Shown here one piece after another: positions 49,561-58,176 of a DNA stretch of 64,000 bases. The notes under the pieces were generated by a model. The model did not search any database, was not told the DNA's origin, and was given only the letters and a program-made list of their open reading frames with translations. This stretch comes from Streptomyces himalayensis subsp. himalayensis. Lineage in GTDB: Bacteria; Actinomycetota; Actinomycetes; Streptomycetales; Streptomycetaceae. The DNA is taken from positions 248,001 to 312,000 of the forward strand of contig NZ_JACEHE010000002.1 of assembly GCF_013778455.1 (NCBI RefSeq), given 5' to 3'. Both the position numbers and the translations under genes were made by a program. Within the stretch, counting starts at the first letter, position 1. Each line of letters opens with the position of its first letter.

Positions 49561-51062
49561 TGACGCGGAGGCCGCGGAGGCGAGCGGCGAGGCGCAGGGC
49601 GGTCGGACGGTGCGCGGTCGCCCTGTGCTGCGCCATGGCGCTCGCCGCGTGCGGCGGTGGCGGGGGCGGTGACGGCGGCAGTGACGACCAGAAGTCCAAC
49701 GGCACCCCGCCCCCCGGCAAGCCCGCCGCCGACCCGGATCCCGGCGACTTCAACGGCGACGGTTACGACGACTACATCCACGTCGTCACCGCCACCGACC
49801 GCGACCGCAAGCGGTCCAAGACGACCCTGGTCATCGTGTACGGCTCGAAGAAGGGCCTCAACACCGACTGGGCGGTGCGCATCCCCGAGGGCTCGGGCAG
49901 CGACGCATGGTTCACCGGTCCCCTTCTCCGCGCCGACCTCGACGGCGACGGCTTCACGGATCTGGTCGGCAGCCGCGGCCCGTCGGCACCGGACAGCACA
50001 TCGCCGCGCCAGCAGGTATTCGTCATGTACGGCGGTGCGCGCGGGCTGGACACGCCCAAGGCGCTCGACGTCCCTCAGGGCACCCGGCCGCTCGCGGTCG
50101 CGGACTTCGACGGAGACGGCTCGGCCGATGTGCTGGATGCCGGCACCAAGGGCTCCGGCCCGCCGATGGGGGGCACATCGGCGACCAGCGGGCGCCTGCT
50201 CTACGGCCCGTTCGGCCGCTCGGGAAAGCCGGAGCGGACCGCCGATCTCGATCTCGGGCAGCACGGTTACGCCGCCCCGTCCAGCGCCACCACGGGAGAC
50301 TTCGACGCCGACGGCCGCGCCGAAGTGGTCCTCACCTACAGCTTCGACGCGGAGGAGGACGAGACGGCCCCCTCCGACCTGCACACCGTCGCGTACTACG
50401 AGGGCAGCGAGCAGGGCCTCGTGCGCGTCGGGGGCCCGGAGGCCCGTATCGCCGAGGCCGTTTCCACCTTCGACGGCCCCCGCACCCCGGCCACGGGCGA
50501 CGCGGACGGCGACGGCACCGACGATCTGCTGCTGCCCACCCAACTCGCCGTCGCCCCCGCTGACATGCCCGGCACCGGTGGGGCGCTCACCATCATGTAC
50601 GGAGCGAAGTCCGGCCTCGGCACGGGCCGTGAGGCGACCGTCATCGCTGGAAAACGCCGTATCGACTTCGGATCGTCGCCCGCCGTCGGCGACGTCAACG
50701 GCGACAAGAGGCCCGACGTCGTGGTGAACACCCCGGACTTCCGGAGGCACGACGGCAAGGTCACACTCCTGCCGGGCAGTTCGGCGGGCGTGCCGTCCGC
50801 CACGGGCGAGCAGTCCGTCGACGCAGAGACCGCGGGCCTGCCCGGCACCCCCAACCCGCACTACTGGAACGCGTTCAACCATCAGCCGCCGCTGCTCGAT
50901 GTCGACGGCGACGGCCGCTCCGACGTGATCGTCTTCGGGCCGCTGTACGAGAAGCGGCGTGGAGCATTCCTGGTGCTGCGCGGTACGGAAAAGGGGCTCG
51001 ACCCACAGAAGGTCCAGTTCTTCACGCCGGCCGACATCGGCGTCTCACTCCGGCTCACGTAG
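49560..51062 (+). CDS. FG-GAP repeat lipoprotein
   Basis: 500 residues. The N-terminus has ten Arg among the first sixteen residues, a hydrophobic CAVALCCAMALAAC segment with lipobox LAAC near residue 31, and a Gly-rich linker. Seven calcium loops: DFNGDGYDDY, DLDGDGFTDL, DFDGDGSADV, DFDADGRAEV, DADGDGTDDL, DVNGDKRPDV and DVDGDGRSDV. The start shares a base with the upstream stop and GGGGGG serves as a ribosome site. The function of these surface propellers in Streptomyces is unknown. Confidence 0.88.
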   Translation: MTRRPRRRAARRRAVGRCAVALCCAMALAACGGGGGGDGGSDDQKSNGTPPPGKPAADPDPGDFNGDGYDDYIHVVTATDRDRKRSKTTLVIVYGSKKGLNTDWAVRIPEGSGSDAWFTGPLLRADLDGDGFTDLVGSRGPSAPDSTSPRQQVFVMYGGARGLDTPKALDVPQGTRPLAVADFDGDGSADVLDAGTKGSGPPMGGTSATSGRLLYGPFGRSGKPERTADLDLGQHGYAAPSSATTGDFDADGRAEVVLTYSFDAEEDETAPSDLHTVAYYEGSEQGLVRVGGPEARIAEAVSTFDGPRTPATGDADGDGTDDLLLPTQLAVAPADMPGTGGALTIMYGAKSGLGTGREATVIAGKRRIDFGSSPAVGDVNGDKRPDVVVNTPDFRRHDGKVTLLPGSSAGVPSATGEQSVDAETAGLPGTPNPHYWNAFNHQPPLLDVDGDGRSDVIVFGPLYEKRRGAFLVLRGTEKGLDPQKVQFFTPADIGVSLRLT

Positions 51063-51252
51063 GACCCGTCCACCGCCAGTCCAGCAAGTCGGGGGCGGTC
51101 GCGTACGGAGCGGTGCTCGGCACGCAGGGCGTGGGGTGCGGGGTGGCCGACAACCGAGTGCGGGGTGGCCCGACAACCGCCTCACCAACCCCTCCGGCCA
51201 CAGGAATCTCCGAACTTCCTTACAACCGTCACCCGGTCCCATCGGTCTCCTG

Positions 51253-51366
51253 ATCGCCGAACCGCCGTGCAAAGCGCGGATGAACCCCGGGCAAACCCGG
51301 GTGGTTCGGCACCCATCGACTGCGGGCGCCCGCCAGGCGCCCCCGCATGCCGCAGGAGAAACCCGC
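51253..51366 (+). promoter_or_regulatory. Conserved structured 5' leader, copy 1
   Basis: Starts with TCGCCGAACC, has a hairpin around CCCGGG-CAAA-CCCGGG (51288-51304), the shared ATCGACTGCGG, and a second hairpin GGGCGCC (51324-51330) / GGCGCCC (51336-51342) before CGCAGGAGAAACCCGC and the ATG. Much of this is repeated before the gene at 54504 with compensatory changes in the second stem. The rest of the 304-base gap (51063-51252) shows no gene or terminator. Confidence 0.65.
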
Positions 51367-52812
51367 ATGCACAAGCACCTGCGACTCGCCCTCGCGACGG
51401 CCTCCGCGGCCACGCTGACGGCCGGTCTGCTCGCCTTCTCGGCCACCACCGCCTCGGCGGCCCCCTCCGGCCTTTCCGGCGACTTCAACGGCGACGGCTA
51501 CCGCGACCTCGCGATCGCCGCGCCCATCGCCAAGGTGACCACCAAGTCCGGCGCCGGTTACGTCGCCGTCGTCTACGGCACCGCGAGCGGCCTCGACACC
51601 TCGAAGCGCCAGATCATCAGCCAGGCCACCACCGGCATCCCCGGAACCCCGGAGTCGTACGACTACTTCGGCGACCGCCTGACCACGGGCGACCTCGACG
51701 ACGACGGCTACACGGACCTGGTCGTCGGCGTGCACGGCGAGCAGATCGGCTCGACCGGCGACTCGGGCACGATCACCGTGGTCTGGGGCGGCGCCGACGG
51801 CCTCAAGACCGCGACCAATCTGACCTCTCCGCTTCCCGAGAACCTCAACGAGCTGGGCTGGTCCGTGGCAACCGGCGACTTCGACGGGGACGGCGACACC
51901 GACCTGGCCGCGGCCAACCTCGCCTACCCCGAGCTGAACGTCTTCAAGGGCCCGATCTCCCGCACGGGCGCGGCTACGGAACTCGTCGGCATCGACACGT
52001 ACGAGCAGACCGGCATCAACACCGACAAGATCGTCGCAGGTGACGTCACCGGCGACGGCACGACGGACCTGCTGGTCATGGGCCAGCAGGAGATCACCGG
52101 CGGCTACCGCACCCGCAGCGTCCTCTACAAGGGCTCGGCGAGCGGCCTGACGGCCGGCAGCAAGGTCGCGGGCGGCTACGACGCGGTCATCGCCGACGTC
52201 GACAAGGACGGCTACGGCGACATCGTCACCGGCAACTTCATGGAGAAGTCGACCAGCGAGCCGAACGGCGGCCTCGGCGGCGCGGTGACGGTGACGTACG
52301 GCGCGTCCACCGGCCTGAGCTCCCGCACCCCCGTCCGTATCAACCAGGACACCACCGGCGTGCCCGGCACCGCTGAGAAGGGCGACGCATTCGGCTGGAG
52401 CCTGGCGGCGGGCGACGTGAACGGCGACGGGTTCGCGGACATCGCGGTCGGCGTCGCGTACGAGACCATCGGCTCGGCCAGGCGCGCGGGCTCGGCGGTC
52501 GTCCTGCGCGGCTCGGCGTCGGGCCTGACCGGCACCGGCGCCAAGGCCTTCTCCCAGAACACCTCGGGCGTGCCCGGCACGGCCGAGTCCGAGGACCACT
52601 TCGGCGACGCGGTCCGCCTCGTCGACGCGGCCGGCGACGGCCGTACGGAACTCGTCGTGGGCGCGATGGGCGAGAACGACGGCGCGGGCGCGGCCTGGCA
52701 CCTCAAGGCCGCCTCGACCGGCATCACCGCCACGGGTTCGAAGTCCTTCAACAGCACGACGCTGGGCGGGCCTTCGGGGCTCGCGTACTTCGGCAACGTG
52801 CTCGCGGGCTGA
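51367..52812 (+). CDS. Secreted FG-GAP repeat protein
   Basis: 481 residues from ATG 51367; AGGAG lies nine bases upstream. A signal peptide (HLRLALATASAATLTAGLLAFSA, cut near ASAAPS) precedes seven calcium-loop repeats: DFNGDGYRDL, DLDDDGYTDL, DFDGDGDTDL, DVTGDGTTDL, DVDKDGYGDI, DVNGDGFADI and DAAGDGRTEL. FG-GAP motifs such as DAFGWSLAAGDVNGDG are clear. Without a lipobox or sorting motif, it is likely released or loosely wall-bound. The signal peptide and leader are close copies of those at 54504. Confidence 0.9.
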   Translation: MHKHLRLALATASAATLTAGLLAFSATTASAAPSGLSGDFNGDGYRDLAIAAPIAKVTTKSGAGYVAVVYGTASGLDTSKRQIISQATTGIPGTPESYDYFGDRLTTGDLDDDGYTDLVVGVHGEQIGSTGDSGTITVVWGGADGLKTATNLTSPLPENLNELGWSVATGDFDGDGDTDLAAANLAYPELNVFKGPISRTGAATELVGIDTYEQTGINTDKIVAGDVTGDGTTDLLVMGQQEITGGYRTRSVLYKGSASGLTAGSKVAGGYDAVIADVDKDGYGDIVTGNFMEKSTSEPNGGLGGAVTVTYGASTGLSSRTPVRINQDTTGVPGTAEKGDAFGWSLAAGDVNGDGFADIAVGVAYETIGSARRAGSAVVLRGSASGLTGTGAKAFSQNTSGVPGTAESEDHFGDAVRLVDAAGDGRTELVVGAMGENDGAGAAWHLKAASTGITATGSKSFNSTTLGGPSGLAYFGNVLAG

Positions 52813-52826
52813 CCAGGAGAGACTCC

Positions 52827-54230
52827 ATGCGCAGAACCACCACGGCGGCCCTCACCGCCGCCCTCCTCGCCGCGGGCCTCGTCCCGCTGACCCTGGCGGC
52901 ACCGGCCGCCCACGCCGCCACCACCGTCGCGAAGGACGATTTCAACGGCGACGGCTACCGCGACCTCGCCCTCGGCAACGAGGGTGCCACCGTGGGCGGA
53001 AAGACGAAGGCGGGTGCGGTCGTCGTCATCTGGGGCTCCGCGACGGGCCTCGACCCCGCGCGTCGCACGGTCGTCTCGCAGAACAGCGCGGGCATCCCCG
53101 GTGCGGCCGAGACGTCCGACTTCTTCGGCAGGGACATCACCACGGTGGACCTGAACAAGGACGGCTACGCGGACGTTCTCGCCAACGCCCCCGGCGAGAA
53201 CGATGGCGACTACAACGGCACATTCACCGTCCTGTGGGGCTCGGCGTCCGGCCTGACCAGCGGAAGCGCGTACCGCAACCCCAAGTACAAGGACCGTGGC
53301 TTCGCCGACGACATCGCCGTCGGCGACTTCAACGCCGACGGCAGGCAGGACGTGGTCGCGGTGGACGGCGACAACATCTGGTACCTGCGAGGCCCGTTCA
53401 CCAAGTCCGGCTCACGCGGCACCGCCACCAACTTCGACCCGATCGACGGCGAGAACATCTCCCCGGACATCGTCGTCTCCGGAAAGGTCACCAAGGACGG
53501 CATCGCCGACTTCGCGGTCCTCGGCCTCGACTGGGACACGGACAGCAACCGTGTCTGGTTCTACAAGGGCGGCTCCGGAGGACCCACCAAGACGAAGAAG
53601 GTGAGCCTGCCAGCGTCGGCCTCCCTCATGGAGGCGAGCGGCACCATCGCCGACTTCGACAAGAACGGATACGGCGATCTGGCGGTCGGCGGCCGCCGCT
53701 CGGGCACCGGCGGCGCGGTCTATGTCCTGCCCGGCACCTCCACCGGCCCCAGTAGCTCCGTGAAGACCATCTCCCAGTCCACGTCCGGGGTCCCCGGCAC
53801 CCGAGAGTTCGGCGACTACTTCGGCAGCGACGTCTCGGCCGCCGATGCCAATGGCGACGGCTACCCCGACCTGGCGGTGGGCGTCGCGTCGGAGGCTATC
53901 GGCGACACCGAGACACCCGCTGGCGGCGTCACGGTCCTGCGCGGCTCGTCCTCCGGCCTGACCGGCAACAACGCCCGCATGTACGACTACGCCACCACCG
54001 GCGTCGACGGCGAGCCCACGGACTACGCCTGGTTCGGCGAGTCGGTCCTGCTGCGCGACTTCACCCGCGACGGCCGCGCCGAACTCATCGCCTCCGCACC
54101 GGAAGCGGGCCGCCTCCACATCCTCCCCGGCACGTCCTCGGGTCCGACAGGCACGGGCTCCCTGATGCTCACCACCGAGGTACTCGGCCTGGAGTCCCTC
54201 ACCAACTTCTGGGCGGAACTGGCGGACTAG
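52827..54230 (+). CDS. Secreted FG-GAP repeat protein
   Basis: 467 residues. Starts 14 bases after the previous stop with AGGAGAG as ribosome site, so the two share an mRNA. The signal peptide is TAALLAAGLVPLTLAAPAAHA. Seven loops: DFNGDGYRDL, DLNKDGYADV, DFNADGRQDV, a degenerate VTKDGIADF, DFDKNGYGDL, DANGDGYPDL and DFTRDGRAEL. It has no copy of the structured leader directly in front. Confidence 0.9.
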   Translation: MRRTTTAALTAALLAAGLVPLTLAAPAAHAATTVAKDDFNGDGYRDLALGNEGATVGGKTKAGAVVVIWGSATGLDPARRTVVSQNSAGIPGAAETSDFFGRDITTVDLNKDGYADVLANAPGENDGDYNGTFTVLWGSASGLTSGSAYRNPKYKDRGFADDIAVGDFNADGRQDVVAVDGDNIWYLRGPFTKSGSRGTATNFDPIDGENISPDIVVSGKVTKDGIADFAVLGLDWDTDSNRVWFYKGGSGGPTKTKKVSLPASASLMEASGTIADFDKNGYGDLAVGGRRSGTGGAVYVLPGTSTGPSSSVKTISQSTSGVPGTREFGDYFGSDVSAADANGDGYPDLAVGVASEAIGDTETPAGGVTVLRGSSSGLTGNNARMYDYATTGVDGEPTDYAWFGESVLLRDFTRDGRAELIASAPEAGRLHILPGTSSGPTGTGSLMLTTEVLGLESLTNFWAELAD

Positions 54231-54264
54231 CGGCCGCGCAGGCAACGCGTAGCCCCTGTGGTGT

Positions 54265-54296
54265 GGGGGCGTGGCGCCTGTATGGCCCACGCCCCC
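54265..54296 (+). terminator. Intrinsic terminator
   Basis: GGGGGCGTGG pairs with CCACGCCCCC across a 12-base loop, 35 bases after the stop of the preceding FG-GAP gene, followed by TT. Confidence 0.8.
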
Positions 54297-54377
54297 TTCA
54301 GGCCCCACCTGCCCCATGGCTTCAAAAAAAGATTCATCAGCCACGTACAACCCTCCGGCCCCGACGCGAGTCTCCTG

Positions 54378-54503
54378 TTCGCCGACCGCACCCGTGAACC
54401 CGGCGCCAACTCCAGGCGAATTCCCGGCAAACGCGGGCGGAACGCACCCCATTGACTGCGGATGCCACGCACGGCATCCCCGCATGCAGCAGGAGACACC
54501 CGC
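54378..54503 (+). promoter_or_regulatory. Conserved structured 5' leader, copy 2
   Basis: Aligns with 51253-51366: TCGCCGACC, CCCGGCAAACGCGGG, ATTGACTGCGG, then a hairpin GGATGCC (54460-54466) / GGCATCC (54473-54479), CGCATGCAGCAGGAGACACCCGC and the ATG. Compared with copy 1 the stem has changed G-C to A-T and C-G to T-A, keeping pairing. It follows a terminator, so this gene has its own promoter. Confidence 0.65.
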
Positions 54504-55979
54504 ATGCACAAAAACCTGCGACTCGCCTTCGCGACGGCCGCCGCGGCCACGCTGACGGGCGGGCTGCTCACCTTCTCGGCCGCGACGGCGACGGCCGCCG
54601 ACTCCGTCCACCACCACGAGGCCGACTTCAACGGCGACGGTTACGGCGACCTCGCCTACTCCGCCGGTTCGTCGACCGTCGGCGGCAAGAAGGGCGCCGG
54701 CAACATCGTCGCCCTGTACGGCTCCGCGAACGGCGTGACCGCGACGGGCTCGAGGAGCTTCAGCCAGAACAGCACCGGCGTACCGGGCACCGCCGAGACG
54801 AACGACTACTTCGGCTGGATCAACGCGTACGGCGACTTCAACTCCGACGGGTACGACGACCTCGCGGTCTCCGCCGAGGCCGAGGACGTGGACGGCGACA
54901 CCGACGGCGGCACCGTGCTGATCCTGTGGGGCTCGTCGAGCGGTCTGTCCGGCGGCACGACGATCAAGGACCCGTCCCCCTCGTCCCACGACCGCTGGGG
55001 CTCCGTGCTCGCCGCGGGCGACTTCGACGGCGACGGCACGGAGGACCTCGCGGTCGGTTCGTCGTCGAGCACGATCTACGTCTTCAAGGGCGGCATCAGC
55101 AAGACGGGGACGTACGGCGGCCGTTACACCATCAAGCCCGCCATCCAGTCCGGCGGCGACACCGGCCCGCTCAACCTGACGGCGGGCGACGTCAACGGCG
55201 ACCAGAGGACCGACCTGGTCGTCGACGGCTTCGAGACCGACAGCGATTACGGCTGGAACACCAACTTCTACGTGCCCGGCACCGCCTCCGGCCTCGACGT
55301 CGACTACGCGCAGGAGGTGAAGCGCGGCGTCATCACCGGCATCGGCGACGTCAACGGCGACGGATACGGCGACATCGTCACCGGCGAGCACTGGGACCCG
55401 GCGAAGGACGCCTCCGAGCCGTCCATCCCGGAGTCCGTCACCGGCGGCAAGGTCACCGTCACCTACGGCTCAGCCGACGGGCCGACGACCACCGCGGCCG
55501 TCAGCCAGAACACCGGCAACGTGCCCGGCTCCTCCGAGCGCGGCGACTGGTTCGGCAGCGAGCTCTCCCTCGGCGACATCAACGGCGACGGCTACCAGGA
55601 CCTGGTCGTCACCGCGCCCGGCGAGAATCTGAACGGCGTGGTGAACACGGGCGCGGTGACCGTTCTGTACGGCTCAGCCTCCGGCATGAACACGTCCTCC
55701 GGCTACCAGTACTTCGCCCAGTCCACGGCGGGTGTCCCCGGCTCGGACGAGAAGAACGACTACTTCGGCTCCGAGGTCAAGCTCACCGACGTCAACGGTG
55801 ACGGCACGTCCGACCTCACCGTCGGCGCGCTCGGCGAGAACACCGGCAACGGCTCGGTGACGTACCTGCCCTCCGACGGCTCCAAGATCACCACGACGGG
55901 CGCGCGCTCCCTGTCGACCTCGTCGGTCGGCGTCTCCACGGACGCGTACCCCCAGTTCGGCGCGAACGCCGCGAACTGA
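54504..55979 (+). CDS. Secreted FG-GAP repeat protein
   Basis: 491 residues from ATG 54504 (AGGAG upstream). The signal peptide (NLRLAFATAAAATLTGGLLTFSAATATA) closely resembles that at 51367. Seven loops: DFNGDGYGDL, DFNSDGYDDL, DFDGDGTEDL, DVNGDQRTDL, DVNGDGYGDI, DINGDGYQDL and DVNGDGTSDL. Clear FG-GAP motifs include NDYFGWINAYGDFNSDG. Probably a paralogue by tandem duplication. Confidence 0.9.
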   Translation: MHKNLRLAFATAAAATLTGGLLTFSAATATAADSVHHHEADFNGDGYGDLAYSAGSSTVGGKKGAGNIVALYGSANGVTATGSRSFSQNSTGVPGTAETNDYFGWINAYGDFNSDGYDDLAVSAEAEDVDGDTDGGTVLILWGSSSGLSGGTTIKDPSPSSHDRWGSVLAAGDFDGDGTEDLAVGSSSSTIYVFKGGISKTGTYGGRYTIKPAIQSGGDTGPLNLTAGDVNGDQRTDLVVDGFETDSDYGWNTNFYVPGTASGLDVDYAQEVKRGVITGIGDVNGDGYGDIVTGEHWDPAKDASEPSIPESVTGGKVTVTYGSADGPTTTAAVSQNTGNVPGSSERGDWFGSELSLGDINGDGYQDLVVTAPGENLNGVVNTGAVTVLYGSASGMNTSSGYQYFAQSTAGVPGSDEKNDYFGSEVKLTDVNGDGTSDLTVGALGENTGNGSVTYLPSDGSKITTTGARSLSTSSVGVSTDAYPQFGANAAN

Positions 55980-56002
55980 GGCACCGCTTCACGCCTGCCA
56001 CC

Positions 56003-56035
56003 GGGCCCGCACCCCTCCTCCGGGGGTGCGGGCCC
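56003..56035 (+). terminator. Intrinsic terminator
   Basis: A 13-base perfect stem (GGGCCCGCACCCC and its complement) with a 7-base loop, 24 bases after the FG-GAP stop. Confidence 0.88.
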
Positions 56036-56110
56036 GTCCCCCTGGATCAGCACCGGTACGAACCGGCCGAGTGCCCCCCACCTCACTCGATCCCCCACTT
56101 CAGGAGACAC

Positions 56111-57559
56111 ATGAGCACAAGGCATCCCCTCCGTACGACCTTGGCGGCCGCGACGGCCGTCGCTGCCCTTGCGGGCGGGCTGCTCACGGTCGTCGCAGAC
56201 CCGGCGACCGCGGCAACGAAGTACGCGGACGACTTCAACGGCGACGGGTACCGGGACCTCGTGACATCGGCTACCCGGGCCACCGTGGGTGCCGCGAAGT
56301 ACGCCGGAGCAGTCGTCGTCAACTACGGCTCTGCATCCGGCATCAGCTCATCGAGACGCACGGTCCTCACCCAGAACACGAGTGGGATCCCCGGTACGGC
56401 CGAGGCGAACGACTTCTTCGGCTCTGCTCTCGCTTCCGGCGACCTCAACAACGACGGGTACGCGGATCTCGTGGTCGGAGCGCCCGGCGAGGACGTCGGC
56501 GACGACACCAACGGCGGGACCGCCGTCGTCGTCTGGGGAAGCGCGGCCGGCCTGTCCGGCGGACGGACCATCGGCGACCCCGCCACCTCGGCCCACGACT
56601 GGTTCGGCCAGTCGCTCGCCGTGGGCGACTTCAGTGGGGACGGCAAGGCGGACCTGGCCGTGGGCAGTTCGGGCAAGGACATCTGGATCCACAAAGGCGG
56701 CTTCACCAAGTCCTCAGGTGCCGCGTCCAGGTACAAGCTCGCCACATCCCTCCAGAGCGGCAGCGGCTTCGGCGCCGTCTCCCTCCTCACCGGCGACGTG
56801 AACGGCGACGGCACCGACGATCTGATCGCCAACGGCACGTACTTCCCGAACACGTCCACCAAGTACTACGGCACCCTGGTGTACCTGGGCGCGTCCTCAG
56901 GACTCGCGTTCCAGGCCGTACTGGAGAGCGACATACAGGCAGCTGTCGGCGACATCAACGGCGACGGCCACGACGACGTGGTCACCAGCGCTCACTCGGG
57001 CGGGCTGGACGGCAACAAGGGCGGGTCCATCAGCACCTACCTCGGTGGCTCCGGCGGGATCGCCACGGAAGCGTCGCAGACCATCGACCAGGACACGTCC
57101 GGAGTGCCGGGCGAGGACGAGACGAGCGACAACTTCGGATTCGCGATCTCGCTCGGAGACATCGACGGTGACGGACGCGCCGACGCGGCCGTCTCCGCGT
57201 TCTACGAGACCCTCGGTTCCGACACGCTCACCGGCGCCGTAACCGTGTTTCGCGGCGCGGCCACCGGACTGTCCACGTCCAGCGCGAAGATGTTCCACCA
57301 GGACACCGCGGACGTTCCGGGTGTGGGCGAGGACAACGACCACTTCGGCTCGGCCGTACGCCTTGCCGACCTCAACGGCGACGGCCACGCCGACCTCTCC
57401 GTCGGCGCCGACGGGGAGAACGGCGCAGACGGCGCCCTGTGGAGCCTGCGCGGCTCGTCATCGGGCGTGACCACGACGAACGCGGTGGCTTTCGGCGCTG
57501 CGTCCGCGGGCGTCTCCACGTCCGGTTACCCGAAGTTCGGCGGCGGGATGCTCCCGTAG
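56111..57559 (+). CDS. Secreted FG-GAP repeat protein
   Basis: 482 residues; AGGAG before the ATG. The signal peptide is TTLAAATAVAALAGGLLTVVADPATAA. Seven loops: DFNGDGYRDL, DLNNDGYADL, DFSGDGKADL, DVNGDGTDDL, DINGDGHDDV, DIDGDGRADA and DLNGDGHADL. It does not carry the structured leader. Its 3' end overlaps a DUF397 remnant on the minus strand. Confidence 0.9.
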   Translation: MSTRHPLRTTLAAATAVAALAGGLLTVVADPATAATKYADDFNGDGYRDLVTSATRATVGAAKYAGAVVVNYGSASGISSSRRTVLTQNTSGIPGTAEANDFFGSALASGDLNNDGYADLVVGAPGEDVGDDTNGGTAVVVWGSAAGLSGGRTIGDPATSAHDWFGQSLAVGDFSGDGKADLAVGSSGKDIWIHKGGFTKSSGAASRYKLATSLQSGSGFGAVSLLTGDVNGDGTDDLIANGTYFPNTSTKYYGTLVYLGASSGLAFQAVLESDIQAAVGDINGDGHDDVVTSAHSGGLDGNKGGSISTYLGGSGGIATEASQTIDQDTSGVPGEDETSDNFGFAISLGDIDGDGRADAAVSAFYETLGSDTLTGAVTVFRGAATGLSTSSAKMFHQDTADVPGVGEDNDHFGSAVRLADLNGDGHADLSVGADGENGADGALWSLRGSSSGVTTTNAVAFGAASAGVSTSGYPKFGGGMLP

Positions 57560-57714
57560 CCGTCGTCGCTCAGGTGCCGTATGAGGGCGGCGAGTCCGGG
57601 ACGGTCCTTCCACCACCGTGTCGGGCTCGCCGCGTCCCCGCGCGGCACGACGACCGCCGCCACGCCCACCAGCTCGACGCCCTTCGGCCCGTCGGCAACA
57701 GGGCTCCCGACCAC
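57526..57714 (-). pseudogene. DUF397 remnant
   Basis: The C-terminal part reads GVELVGVAAVVVPRGDAASP and RPGLAALIRHLSDDGYGS, close to the intact DUF397 protein at 57974 (IELAAFQG ... GPGLAALIRHLREHDRY). The N-terminal WQKSSFS motif and a start are missing. Its end lies inside the FG-GAP coding sequence, so the fragment spans the junction between the two. Confidence 0.7.
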
Positions 57715-57765
57715 GGGCAGCCCCGGCTACGGGACGGTGCTGGGCAGCTGAGCCCATACCCCCAC

Positions 57766-57952
57766 ACGAATCGGCTGGCGTCCCCGGTACGGCGGAGTCC
57801 GCCGACCGCTTCGGCGCGTCCGTACGCCTGTCCGACCTGAAGGACGACGGCAAGGCGACCTGTCCGTCGGCGCCGACGGCGAGAACCACCCGGGCTCGGT
57901 GGGCCTGCCGACATCCGGCTACCTGAAGCTGGGCCAGGGAATGCTGCGGTGA
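57766..57952 (+). pseudogene. FG-GAP gene remnant (last repeat)
   Basis: Reads ESAGVPGTAESADRFGASVRLSDLKDDGKA, then, after a one-base deletion (GGCGACCTG where the paralogues read GCGGACCTG), LSVGADGEN and TSGYLKLGQGMLR before a stop. This corresponds to the last blade of the proteins at 51367-57559. The rest of the gene is absent. Confidence 0.8.
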
Positions 57953-57973
57953 CGCCGCCGAGGTAGCGCCCCT

Positions 57974-58165
57974 TCAGTAACGGTCGTGCTCACGAAGATG
58001 GCGTATGAGAGCGGCGAGTCCCGGCCCGGTGGTGGCTATCACAGTGCCGGGCTCGTCGCTTTCGCGGAGCCGCAGGGCTCCTTGGAAGGCGGCGAGCTCG
58101 ATGCAGTTGGGTGCGTCGCCTCCGTCCGAGAACGACGACTTCTGCCACGCGACGACCGCTGTCAC
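57974..58165 (-). CDS. DUF397 domain small protein
   Basis: 63 residues from a GTG at 58165, preceded by GAGGGG seven bases upstream; the frame is open to 58240, but that would overlap the XRE gene. AWQKSSFSDGGDAPNCIELAAF, LRLRESDEPG and GLAALIRHL are the DUF397 landmarks. It is 11 bases after the XRE stop. Confidence 0.9.
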   Translation of the reverse strand: MTAVVAWQKSSFSDGGDAPNCIELAAFQGALRLRESDEPGTVIATTGPGLAALIRHLREHDRY

Positions 58166-58176
58166 TTCGAGACCCC

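Noticed and set aside
49179..50882. Long minus-strand frames across the FG-GAP genes (also 51229-52701 and 53412-55391)
   Set aside because: Each is the antisense of DxDxDG-rich repeats, giving Val/Ala/Gly-rich sequence without signals.
51253..51366. c-di-AMP (ydaO-type) riboswitch upstream of the FG-GAP gene
   Set aside because: The start (CGCCGAACC) is suggestive, but the second half of the motif with its conserved GUCAGCUAACC-type segment is missing, so it was kept as an unassigned structured leader.
54452..55801. Plus-strand alternate frame inside the FG-GAP gene at 54504
   Set aside because: Extremely Arg-rich frameshift translation of the real gene.
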